A DNA stretch of 64,000 nucleotides, taken from Bradyrhizobium sp. BRP22 (GTDB taxonomy: Bacteria; Pseudomonadota; Alphaproteobacteria; Rhizobiales; Xanthobacteraceae). Made by a program: the position numbers and the translations under genes. Below are positions 51,546-59,274 of this stretch, in pieces; position 1 is the stretch's first letter; each line of letters opens with the position of its first letter. The notes below the pieces were generated by a model. The model was not told where the DNA came from. It saw only the letters and a program-made list of their open reading frames with translations, and ran no database searches. The stretch lies in the NCBI RefSeq assembly GCF_020194175.1, contig NZ_JADYVX010000006.1, positions 186,001 through 250,000 of the forward strand, given 5' to 3'.

Positions 51546-53165
51546 TCACGACGACGTCGAATTCTCCGCGAGATGGAGATCGCGGAGCACGAATTTCTGT
51601 ATCTTGCCGGACGCGGTCTGCGGAAACTGTTCGACGAACCGCCAGACGCGCGGCACCTTGTATGATGCGAGCCGCTGCCGGCAGAATTCCATCAGGTCCT
51701 CGCCGGACGCGGCGTGGCCCGGCTTGAGTTGGATGAAAGCAACGGGCACCTCGCCCCAGTCGCGGTCGGGAATGCCGACCACCGAGGCGCCGAGGATCGC
51801 GGGATGGGTATAGAGCAGGTCCTCGATCTCGCGGGGATAGATGTTCTCACCGCCGCGGATGATCAGGTCGCGATGTCGTCCCTGCACGCGGCAATAGCCG
51901 TGCTCGTCGAGGCTTCCGAGATCGCCGGTGTGCAACCATCCTTCCGCGTCGATCGCCGCGCGCGTCGCGTCCGGATCGTCGAAATAGTCCTTCATGATCG
52001 AATAGCCGCGCGCGCAGATTTCGCCGATCTCGCCGCGGGGCAAGATCTCGCCGGTTTTGGGATCGACGATCTTGATTTCGGTCTGCGGCAACGGTCGGCC
52101 CACCGTCGAGATCCAGTTGGGATGCGGATCGTCTGGCAGCGTATGCGTGAGATAGGGCGAGGCCTCGGTCTGGCCGAACCCGATCGCGACTTTCACGCCG
52201 CGCTCCAGCGCGCGCCGCACCAGTTCGGGCGGAACCGGCGCGCCGCCGAGCGTCACCAGGCGCCAGGACGACAGGTCGCGCTTGCCGATATCAGCAGAGT
52301 CCAGCATGCGAATGAGCATCGTCGGCACGCAGATCGTCATCGTGCCGCGCTCTTCCTCGAACAGGCGCAGCATCAGCTCGGGATCGTAGCCCGGCGGCAA
52401 CACCTGCGCGCCGCCGGTCTGCAGCGCACCGAGCGTGCAGAGGCCGCATCCCGCGGTGTGAAACATCGGCATCGGATTGATCCAGATGTCGCTGTCGCCA
52501 GCGCCGATAGTGCGCGCATAGATGCGACCATTGTTGGCGAGATTGCGATGGGTCAGGCGCGCGCCCTTCGGCCTGCCGGTTGTGCCCGACGTGTACTGGA
52601 TCTGTGCAACGTCGGCGGCGGTCACGTCCGGCAACGGCGCCGCCGGATCGCCACCGCCGATGAACTCCGGCCACGCCGACAAGGCGATGACGTGGCGGAG
52701 GTCAGGCAGCGTGTCCCGCACCGCTTCGACCGTGCCGACGAGATCGCGGCTTCGATAAACATCCTGCACGATAACGCCGTTCGCGCGTGACTGCTTCAGG
52801 ACGAACGCCAGTTCGTCACCGAGATAGGCCGGATTGACGGTGACGAGTGTCACGCCCGCGAGCGCAGCGCCGAATTCGACCAGCACCCATTCCGGCACAT
52901 TGGCCGCCCAGATCGCGACATGTTCGCCCGGAGCGAAGCGCCGCAGCAGCGCGCGCGCAACCTTCTCGGATTCGGCCAGCAATTCCGTGAACGTCCAGCG
53001 GCGCCGCGCGTCCTTCTCCGCAACGCCTTCGACCAGCGCAAGGCGGTTCGGCCATGTCGAGGCGGCCTTGCGCAGAGCGTCGCCGATCGAAATGTCGAAG
53101 ACCGGCTCGGTCGTATCAGCAGGCAGGTAGGACAGAGAGGATGGGATGCTGCGAATCTCAGGCAT
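51546..53165 (-). CDS. Acyl-CoA synthetase / AMP-dependent CoA ligase (FadD-like)
   Basis: ANL-superfamily ligase of 539 aa that adenylates a carboxylic acid and forms its CoA thioester. The P-loop is YTSGTTGRPKGARLTHRN, the A5 region GFGQTEASP, the Asp of GWLHTGDLGSLDEHGYCRV, the hinge RGGENIYPREIEDLLY and the C-terminal catalytic Lys in ASGKIQKFVLR. ATG 53165 has GGGAGAAG upstream. It is divergent from the PadR regulator gene with 62 bp between, so that regulator probably controls it. The substrate is likely a fatty or aromatic acid. Confidence 0.92.
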   Translation of the reverse strand: MPEIRSIPSSLSYLPADTTEPVFDISIGDALRKAASTWPNRLALVEGVAEKDARRRWTFTELLAESEKVARALLRRFAPGEHVAIWAANVPEWVLVEFGAALAGVTLVTVNPAYLGDELAFVLKQSRANGVIVQDVYRSRDLVGTVEAVRDTLPDLRHVIALSAWPEFIGGGDPAAPLPDVTAADVAQIQYTSGTTGRPKGARLTHRNLANNGRIYARTIGAGDSDIWINPMPMFHTAGCGLCTLGALQTGGAQVLPPGYDPELMLRLFEEERGTMTICVPTMLIRMLDSADIGKRDLSSWRLVTLGGAPVPPELVRRALERGVKVAIGFGQTEASPYLTHTLPDDPHPNWISTVGRPLPQTEIKIVDPKTGEILPRGEIGEICARGYSIMKDYFDDPDATRAAIDAEGWLHTGDLGSLDEHGYCRVQGRHRDLIIRGGENIYPREIEDLLYTHPAILGASVVGIPDRDWGEVPVAFIQLKPGHAASGEDLMEFCRQRLASYKVPRVWRFVEQFPQTASGKIQKFVLRDLHLAENSTSS

Positions 53166-53227
53166 AACGCTTCTCCCGCGCGGCTCTCACGGCTGCTATA
53201 GTCCATTTTGTATGTATGAATCGGACC

Positions 53228-53794
53228 ATGTCAAATCACGCTGCTGTTTCCGCCCAATCCGACATAAGGCTCGGCCCTGTGTCCTGCCTGGTGCTGGGCC
53301 TGATCGGCCTTCGCGGCCCCTCGACCCCCTATGATCTCAAGAAAGCGATCGGCCGCTCGGTCAGCTATTTCTGGCCGTTCCCGCATTCGCAGCTCTATGG
53401 CGAGCCGGAACGATTAGAGGCCGCGGGGCTGCTCTCATGCCAGACCGAGCGCGGCGGGCGACGCCGCAAACTCTACAAGCTGACGAAGAAGGGCGATGCG
53501 GCGCTGAAGAAATGGCTGAAGACGCCGCCCGACACGGTCTTTGAAATGCGCGACATCGCGGTGTTGCAGCTTTTCTTCAGCGAGTTCATGAGCGAGGAGG
53601 ATCTGGTGCGGCTGGCCCTGAGCCAGGCCAAACTCTATCGCGAGCGGCTCGCCACCTACGCGGAAATCGAGAAGACCTATTCGAGCAGGATGGGGCGCAA
53701 TCGCCGGATGGCGTCGCTGTACCTCGGGATCCGCATGGCGACGGCGTGCCTGGAATTCTGGGAGGACATCGCCGCGCGACCGCCCTCCCCGTGA
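53228..53794 (+). CDS. PadR-family transcriptional regulator
   Basis: Repressor-type regulator of 188 aa. The PadR winged-helix domain occupies the first half: SCLVLGLIGLRGPSTPYDLK, FPHSQLYGEPERLEAAGLL (recognition helix and wing) and GGRRRKLYKLTKKGDAALKK. A C-terminal Vir_C/PadR dimerisation helix region follows (LALSQAKLYRERLATYAEIE). PadR proteins commonly sense phenolic acids or other ligands and repress a divergent gene, here the acyl-CoA ligase. Two in-frame ATGs are possible, 53216 and 53228; neither has a strong ribosome-binding site. Confidence 0.9.
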   Translation: MSNHAAVSAQSDIRLGPVSCLVLGLIGLRGPSTPYDLKKAIGRSVSYFWPFPHSQLYGEPERLEAAGLLSCQTERGGRRRKLYKLTKKGDAALKKWLKTPPDTVFEMRDIAVLQLFFSEFMSEEDLVRLALSQAKLYRERLATYAEIEKTYSSRMGRNRRMASLYLGIRMATACLEFWEDIAARPPSP

Positions 53795-53817
53795 TGCCAG
53801 CGCTTGCCGCGCTCACA

Positions 53818-54121
53818 TCACTTCAACACTTCGCAAACCGTGTTGTGTTCAGCGACCATCGGCTTCGGATATCGCGCCGAGACACGGCTCCACCACGCTT
53901 CCAACGCATCGCGGTCGCAGCGGAGGCGGACGCTCATGCCGTCGGCGAACTTGATCCAATGGGCAAAGCGGTGGCTGGGCACGGCGATCACGACCGGGAT
54001 ATCCGCGCTGAGCGCGCGTTCGACCGGATAGCAAAGGCCCTTGCCTTCGCACTCCTGCCGGCCGAAGCGGTTGATGATCAGCACGTCGGCGCCGCGATCG
54101 ATCGCGGTCGCGATCCGCGTT
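53818..54121 (-). pseudogene. 5'-truncated DUF2478 (molybdenum-linked) gene fragment
   Basis: C-terminal part only of a DUF2478-type protein (ADVLIINRFGRQECEGKGL, then DIPVVIAVPSHRFAHWIKFA). The frame is continuous up to about 54121 (ATRIATAIDRGADVL), but family proteins have more than 60 further N-terminal residues including a nucleotide-type loop, and these are missing. The reading then runs into the 5' end of an unrelated plus-strand fragment. DUF2478 genes typically sit beside ModE/molybdate genes, and a ModE-like gene is 220 bp to the right. The ORF 53818-54084 is intact and could be annotated as an 88-aa gene, but it is most likely a remnant. Confidence 0.65.
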
Positions 54122-54335
54122 GCAGCGCCGCTACGGCGACGGCAGCCTCCGCTACGCCTATCCGCTGGATTCCTGGATGGTCGAGCAAGCGAGCGATCCG
54201 AGCGTGCGCATGGTGACGCTGCGAACGGTGGATGGCTTCAGCGTCTGCTTTCCGGTTCTCCGCGAGCAGCAGAGCTTGTTGGGAGAGGCGATCGCGGCCG
54301 AGGCGCAGTCGGGTGTGTTGCTGCGCGCGAATTGA
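54120..54335 (+). pseudogene. Plus-strand gene fragment (C-terminal remnant)
   Basis: A 71-residue frame (YGDGSLRYAYPLDSWMVEQA, VRMVTLRTVDGFSVCFPVLR, then a normal stop) reads like the C-terminus of a real protein with its N-terminus missing. I do not recognise the family. It begins exactly where the truncated DUF2478 fragment ends on the other strand, so both genes appear to have lost their 5' parts in one deletion. Confidence 0.5.
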
Positions 54336-54344
54336 CGGGCCGCT

Positions 54345-54713
54345 TCACGCCTTGCGCGAGATATCGGTCTGCAATGCCGCCAGTTCCTTGCGCACAGCGC
54401 TCGCCGCGTCGCGTTCGATCTTGCGATAGCGCGCGACCAGGGAGAGGCCGAACGGCGTCAGCATCGCGCCGCCGCCATTCTTGCCGCCGGTCTGCCGCTC
54501 GACCGCGGGATGCCGGCCGATGCGGTTGATCTCGTCGACCAGGTCCCACGCCCGCTTGTAGGACATCTCCATCGCGCGTCCGGCGGCCGAGATCGATCCA
54601 CAGTCGCGGATATGCTCGAGCAGCTGGATCTTGCCGGGCCCGATCCTCTCGTCGCTATCGAGATCGATGCGAACGCTCAAATGTGGAAGCGATTTGGCGC
54701 CCGGTTTTGACAT
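54345..54713 (-). CDS. ModE-like winged-helix regulator (N-terminal domain only)
   Basis: DNA-binding protein of 122 aa corresponding to the LysR-like N-terminal domain of ModE: GPGKIQLLEHIRDCGSISAAGRAMEMSYKRAWDLVDEI is its helix-turn-helix (GSISAAGRAMEMSYKRAWDL), then the GGKNGGGAMLTPFGLSLVARYR wing. The C-terminal molybdate-binding (TOBE/MOP) domains of full ModE are absent, as in the many short alphaproteobacterial members that repress molybdate or formate dehydrogenase genes. The neighbouring DUF2478 remnant supports a molybdenum context. The start is at 54713. Confidence 0.85.
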   Translation of the reverse strand: MSKPGAKSLPHLSVRIDLDSDERIGPGKIQLLEHIRDCGSISAAGRAMEMSYKRAWDLVDEINRIGRHPAVERQTGGKNGGGAMLTPFGLSLVARYRKIERDAASAVRKELAALQTDISRKA

Positions 54714-54742
54714 GCAGAATCCGTTGGTTGCGTCTGTTCCTT

Positions 54743-54796
54743 AGAGCATGATCCGGAAACGTGGAAACCGATTTTCCGAAAAGATCATGCTCAAAC
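54743..54796. repeat. RIME-like intergenic palindrome
   Basis: GAGCATGATC (54744-54753) and GATCATGCTC (54783-54792) form perfect outer arms, and CGGAAA/TTTCCG pair inside. This is the form of the Rhizobiales intergenic mosaic element family. Half-copies are present at 17366-17380 and 19064-19085. It lies just upstream of the ModE-like gene. Confidence 0.75.
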
Positions 54797-55278
54797 AAAG
54801 AATGCCATTGAAGCTTTTCACGGACAAGATGAGCGCCGGCCGATAACGCCGCAGTCGGCGGCGGCCGGCGCTCCTGCACTGGAGAAAGTCGCTCACCTGC
54901 TACTTGAGCGGAACAGCCGTGATTGCGAACGGACCGGGATCCCCTTGTTGGGACCGATCAGGTTCCTGATGGACCTGGGTGAATGAGGCGGTGCCTCGGC
55001 GGGACGACCGTCTGTCGACGATCATTCACTGCGCCCTGCAGGACCGGAACTCCGTAGCTCTTCCGGCCCCGCTGTTCGCAGTCGATATATACATCAACAT
55101 ACAACGAGACGAAGGCCGCCGATTTTCGTGCGTTGCACTTCAGTGCGCTGCAAGCAGATGAAGGGGGCAACTTCAGGCTGCGGCGCCGCCGCGTCCTTTC
55201 AACCCCAATGTCGTGATGCTAGTTTCGGCGCCGGCAGGGAGCACCTGCTTCCTGCTTCATTCCGAACGGGAGGACGAC
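54797..55278. other. Intergenic stretch without a supported gene
   Basis: About 480 bp between the palindrome and the dodecin gene. A 70-aa minus-strand frame (54958-55170) has no ribosome-binding site or recognisable family and is left out. GGGAGGACGAC just before 55279 is the dodecin ribosome-binding site. The rest shows no obvious structure. Confidence 0.5.
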
Positions 55279-55494
55279 ATGCCTGAGAGCGTCTACAAGG
55301 TCATCGAACTGATCGGTACCAGCAGCGAATCCTGGGAAAAAGCCGCGGCTAACGCGGTCGGGCAAGCCTCAAAATCTCTCCGGGATCTTCGCGTCGCAGA
55401 GGTGGTCAAACTCGATATGCAACTCGACGCCAGGGGGCAGGTGGAGGCCTATCGCGCCAAGCTCAACGTTTCGTTCAAGTTCGAGGGCTCCTGA
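55279..55494 (+). CDS. Dodecin flavin-storage protein
   Basis: Small dodecameric flavin-binding protein of 71 aa, the normal dodecin length. SVYKVIELIGTSSESWEKAA followed by ANAVGQASKSLRDLRVAEV is the family signature, with the conserved W35-type Trp in SSESWEKA positioned to stack on the isoalloxazine ring. It buffers free FMN/FAD or riboflavin in the cytosol. ATG 55279 has GGGAGG upstream; the longer frame from 55213 has no match. A strong hairpin follows the stop, so it is probably monocistronic. Confidence 0.92.
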   Translation: MPESVYKVIELIGTSSESWEKAAANAVGQASKSLRDLRVAEVVKLDMQLDARGQVEAYRAKLNVSFKFEGS

Positions 55495-55502
55495 CGTTTT
55501 CG

Positions 55503-55532
55503 CAACCTCGCCCCGCTCGCGGGGCGAGGTTG
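55503..55532 (+). terminator. Strong hairpin after dodecin
   Basis: CAACCTCGCCCCG (55503-55515) pairs perfectly with CGGGGCGAGGTTG (55520-55532) around a four-base loop, eight bases after the dodecin stop. There is no T-tract, but the 13-bp GC-rich stem is convincing as a transcript end. Confidence 0.75.
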
Positions 55533-55745
55533 AGCGTTATATGCTCAAGCGACCTCAATTCCTGGTTTCGGAGGATCAAACATCCCGCTCGTTTGGCTCA
55601 CGAGATCCGCCGCGCCAATTGGATGGTTTTCAGCCGAAAGCGATAACCATTTGATTACCTTGCACTGCAAACCGCTTGCGCTCCCACCATTTAGGTAACG
55701 ATCTCTGACGTATTAAGGCGGCCGATCCTGTCACGGCCGGACGTC

Positions 55746-56891
55746 ATGCTTCTCGACCAGTTTTCGATTCTCGTCGCAATCGGCTTCTCGGGCGCGTCCC
55801 TTGGCCTGACGCTCTGCATGATGTGGGCCGTCGGAAAATCCGAAACCCACTTGCTGAGCTGGTCGATCGGCCTTGCCTTCATCGTCGGCGGGGTAGCCTT
55901 CTTCGGCAGTGTCGTTGAACGGTACGACGCCAATCGACTGCTGGTGTCCTTCGTGCTGCTCATTTTCGGCTTCGGGCTGCTCTACGCAGGCTCAGCCAAA
56001 TTCTGCTCGAGCCGGTTCAATTGGTTCACCGTGCTTGCCGTTGCCGGCCTCGGCATTTTGTTCACTTCCGCTGCGTTCGCGATGGGCTATTCCGGCACCG
56101 GTACGATCTTTGCCAATATCGCGATCGGCATGCTGCTGCTTCTGGCCGCGATCCAATACTGGGCGGCGCGCGCCGAATCTCCGCTTCTGATGGCCGCCAA
56201 TGCGACGCTCTATCTGATCGCGTCAGCATCGTTCGTCGCCTGTGGCTACGCCCTCGCTGAACAGGGCCAGTTCGTCCTGACGGCCCGTCCGTCCAATTGG
56301 GCCGAAGACGTCAATTCCATCGTTGTGATCGCCGGATTGACCGGCATCGGCACATTGTCCCTCACCCTCAATCAGGCGCGGATCGCGAACCGGCACAAGT
56401 CGGAAGCCATGACGGACGCCTTGACCGGACTCCTGAACCGGCGCGCGCTGTTTGATGGTCCCCCGGGCCATGTCCCGGTTGGCACCGCCGTGGTGGCGAT
56501 GGATCTGGACTACTTCAAGACGATCAACGACCGCTTCGGACACGATTCCGGCGACCGGACGTTGAGGGCCTTTGCCGAAATCATCACTGCAAATATTCGT
56601 TCAGACGATCTGGCCGCGCGAATAGGCGGCGAAGAATTCTGCATCGTCATGCTGAACTCCAGCCCAAGGGCGTCGGCAGCCGTTGCCGAGCGCATCAGAG
56701 CGCAGATCGAGGCGATGTCCGTCCCTACTGCCTTGGGCCCCATCCGCACCACCGTGAGCGGCGGAATTGCCTGCGCCACCGGATCGGAAACGATTCAGTC
56801 GCTGCTGATCCGTGCGGATGAAGCTCTCTATGAAGCCAAAACCTCCGGCCGCAATCGCGTCAAGCTCTCGGACTTCGGATTGGCTGCCTAG
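55746..56891 (+). CDS. Membrane-bound diguanylate cyclase (GGDEF)
   Basis: Makes cyclic di-GMP from GTP at the inner membrane. 381 aa: about six hydrophobic segments fill residues 1-210 (for example ISTLVAIGFSGASLGLTLCM-type helices and LAVAGLGILFTSAAFAMGYS). The GGDEF domain then runs from DALTGLLNRRALFDG, with VVAMDLDYFKTINDRFGHD and active site RIGGEEFCIVM. An inhibitory I-site RxxD (RSDD) lies five residues before GGEEF, so product feedback is likely. Cyclic di-GMP commonly controls exopolysaccharide and type I-secreted adhesins, but a link to the left half of the window is inference. Confidence 0.92.
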   Translation: MLLDQFSILVAIGFSGASLGLTLCMMWAVGKSETHLLSWSIGLAFIVGGVAFFGSVVERYDANRLLVSFVLLIFGFGLLYAGSAKFCSSRFNWFTVLAVAGLGILFTSAAFAMGYSGTGTIFANIAIGMLLLLAAIQYWAARAESPLLMAANATLYLIASASFVACGYALAEQGQFVLTARPSNWAEDVNSIVVIAGLTGIGTLSLTLNQARIANRHKSEAMTDALTGLLNRRALFDGPPGHVPVGTAVVAMDLDYFKTINDRFGHDSGDRTLRAFAEIITANIRSDDLAARIGGEEFCIVMLNSSPRASAAVAERIRAQIEAMSVPTALGPIRTTVSGGIACATGSETIQSLLIRADEALYEAKTSGRNRVKLSDFGLAA

Positions 56892-57087
56892 GGCCTGCCG
56901 TCGCGGGCTCACATGAACGATGAAGCGGGCACCGACCTGTTTCGCAGGATGTAAGTCAATATCTCTGCCTTTATAATTCGCCTTCAGGTAGTGTAACTTG
57001 CATGACACGCGGCGCTCAGCCTCAAAGTCACGCTCGCCGCGTTGCGATCTGCGTTCTCTTGCTGCACAGAGCTTGGGAGATACTCTC

Positions 57088-57546
57088 ATGAAAAAATTGC
57101 TTCTGACGGCGACCAGCTTGATTGTGCTGTCTGTTTCGGCAACTGCACAAGATACTCAAGTCCGGGTGATGCCTGAGGCGGTCGTATGGAAAGATAATCC
57201 AGCCTTTCCGAAAGGCGTTCAGGTTGCCACCTTGGTCGGCGATTCCAGCAAAAAGGGCGAAATTGTTGTTTTGCGCATCAAGTTTCCAGCGAATTTCCAA
57301 ATGCCTCCGCACACGCACCCCTATTCTGAAGTTGTCACGGTCATAAGCGGGGCAATCGGCAGCAGTCATGGTGAGAACTTCGAAAAGAAGGGTGATCTCC
57401 TGAAGCCAGGCTCGTTATGGGTGTACCCTGCGAAACACCCGCATTACGCGTGGACCGGAAGCGAGGAAGGAATACTTCAGGTTCAGTTCATTGGCCCAGG
57501 TGGCATCGATTACGTCAATCCTGCTGACGATCCACGCAAACAGTAG
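57088..57546 (+). CDS. Secreted cupin-domain protein
   Basis: Periplasmic cupin of 152 aa. ATG 57088 follows GGGAG and gives the signal peptide MKKLLLTATSLIVLSVSATA cleaved before QDTQV. The cupin motifs are MPPHTHPYSEVVTVISGAIG (His residues and Glu as metal ligands) and LWVYPAKHPHYAW (second-motif His). This small periplasmic group is widespread and mostly uncharacterised, with binding of a small molecule or metal-dependent oxygenation as options. It is monocistronic, converging with the small gene at 57567-57761. Confidence 0.88.
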   Translation: MKKLLLTATSLIVLSVSATAQDTQVRVMPEAVVWKDNPAFPKGVQVATLVGDSSKKGEIVVLRIKFPANFQMPPHTHPYSEVVTVISGAIGSSHGENFEKKGDLLKPGSLWVYPAKHPHYAWTGSEEGILQVQFIGPGGIDYVNPADDPRKQ

Positions 57547-57566
57547 CGGCAGGCTCGGCGCGGGGA

Positions 57567-57761
57567 TTATTTTCTAATCACCCGCTTTGACGGGGCGTCG
57601 AACCTCGCTACGGGCCGATCGGTCTGCCAAAGCTCCACATCGTGGCTGTCGACGAGACGCATCGCGGATTTGATCGCCGACTCATCATCGACACACTCTA
57701 TCTGGACCACTCCAATGGACCGGCCGTGCAGCCCAACGATATATGCATGATAGACCGGCAT
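57567..57761 (-). CDS. Small conserved-type protein of unknown function
   Basis: A 64-aa protein from ATG 57761 after a good GGGAGG. It reads MPVYHAYIVGLHGRSIGVVQ, IECVDDESAIKSAMRLVDSH, DVELWQTDRPVARF. The alternating beta-strand, helix and strand pattern with the WQTDRPVARF ending is a recurring form of short rhizobial proteins that I recognise only as uncharacterised. No membrane segment. Its function and partners are unknown. Confidence 0.78.
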   Translation of the reverse strand: MPVYHAYIVGLHGRSIGVVQIECVDDESAIKSAMRLVDSHDVELWQTDRPVARFDAPSKRVIRK

Positions 57762-57978
57762 CCTAACCTCCCAGGCAGGCTAACGCCGTGCTGGTGAATG
57801 TGGAGGACCCGACGCGCAAAGCGGACAATCAGCTTCCGTCTCGATCGCTGCGGCGGGGCCGAACGCTTGCCCAGAAGATGAATGGGACGGCGTATGAATT
57901 CCATGGCGACCGCTTCGTCCCTTTATAGGCGCCAAATAATGCCGCCCGGGCCTGAGCCGCGCGTTGCCGACCCTTCCG

Positions 57979-59148
57979 TCAGATCATGCGCGCGACGACC
58001 GGAATCTTTCGCAGCAGGATGGTCGCGCCCCAACTGATGAAGAGCGTGCCGAGGAAGACGATAGCGAATTTGACGAAGACCGGCAGCGCCGGCTCGTAGA
58101 CCAGATATTGCAGCCAGATCAGCGGAACGAAATGCACGAGATAGATGCCGTAGGCCGAAGGCCGCATCGCATCGAGGAAGCGAAACCGTGATCGCGCAAA
58201 GTGCAGGAACAGCGCCGGCACCGCGAACGTCATCGCCGCGTTGAACATCGCAAAGCAGAGGCCATAGGCGGTATGCCACCACAGCGGCGGTGAACGGAAA
58301 TCCGGCAGCACGCTGTGATGGACATAGACCAGAAGCAGGATGACGCCGTAGAACGCGAACCCGCAGGTGAGCCACAGCAGCCAGCGTTTCGCCACCTCCC
58401 CGTCCTCAGCCAGCATCCCGCCTCTCAGGTTGACGGCACCGACCGCCACACCAGTGAAGAAGTAGCCGATGTAAAGCAGGATGCGGCTGGTCTGGATCGG
58501 CAGCGGATAATGGCCGGGCACCAGCCAGGCGGAATCGCCGAACTGCAACCGTAACGGCAGATAGATGATGATCGAGAAGACCAGGAACGCCGCGAACGCC
58601 GCCATCGGCCGCTGGCGAAAACCATCGGCGAACCGCCCAAGTGCCGGGATGGCGCGGGGTGCCACGGCCCAAAGCAGCGCGGCCATCGCGTCGAGCGCAA
58701 GCAGCACCCACAGGAACCAGGCCGACCCCGACGACCACGGGCCGACCGTGACCATGTGCCAATAGAACTGCGGGAAGCTGAGCTCCGTCACATGGTAGCG
58801 GTAGTAGGCGATCGGCATCAGCACGAAGATCGATACCAGATACGGGATGCCCAGCCGCCAGGCGCGGCTGCCGAGAAAGTTCGCCGCTCCCCTGCGCGTC
58901 AGGCTATCGTGAACGAACAGGCCCGAGATGAAAAACATGCAGGCCATGAAGAAGCTGTCGTTAAACAGCGCGATCAGGTCGAAGCCAAGCCATCGCATCC
59001 GGTCGCCGCCAATGCCGAAATGGGTATAGTTGATGACGCCGTGGTACAGCACCACCAGGAAGGTGATGAAGGTGCGGGCACGATCGAGCGGAACGATGCG
59101 CACCCCGGCCGTCACGGCCAATTCGGTGTCGCCGGATTTCTTGAGCAT
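57979..59148 (-). CDS. Membrane acyltransferase (acyltransferase_3 / OpgC-like)
   Basis: Integral membrane O-acyltransferase of 389 aa with about ten hydrophobic helices. The conserved N-terminal LDRARTFITFLVVLYHGVIN holds the likely catalytic His, and FMACMFFISGLFVHDSLTRR matches the second family motif. Such enzymes put acetyl or succinyl groups on surface glycans, periplasmic glucans or lipids. ATG 59148 (MLKKSGDTEL) is preferred over the 22-residue longer frame, with AGGGG upstream. It diverges in function from its CoA-ligase neighbour and may modify the polysaccharide made by the left-hand cluster; this is inference. Confidence 0.87.
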   Translation of the reverse strand: MLKKSGDTELAVTAGVRIVPLDRARTFITFLVVLYHGVINYTHFGIGGDRMRWLGFDLIALFNDSFFMACMFFISGLFVHDSLTRRGAANFLGSRAWRLGIPYLVSIFVLMPIAYYRYHVTELSFPQFYWHMVTVGPWSSGSAWFLWVLLALDAMAALLWAVAPRAIPALGRFADGFRQRPMAAFAAFLVFSIIIYLPLRLQFGDSAWLVPGHYPLPIQTSRILLYIGYFFTGVAVGAVNLRGGMLAEDGEVAKRWLLWLTCGFAFYGVILLLVYVHHSVLPDFRSPPLWWHTAYGLCFAMFNAAMTFAVPALFLHFARSRFRFLDAMRPSAYGIYLVHFVPLIWLQYLVYEPALPVFVKFAIVFLGTLFISWGATILLRKIPVVARMI

Positions 59149-59274
59149 CGGCCCCTGCGCGTCGCAATGATGCTTCGTCGCCGTCGTGATAGGCCACGGC
59201 AGCGACATAACCATACACCGTCGCTTAGGGGAATCCGAGTGATCCGTTCACGCCCGCTCAGGCGTCAGGATTTC

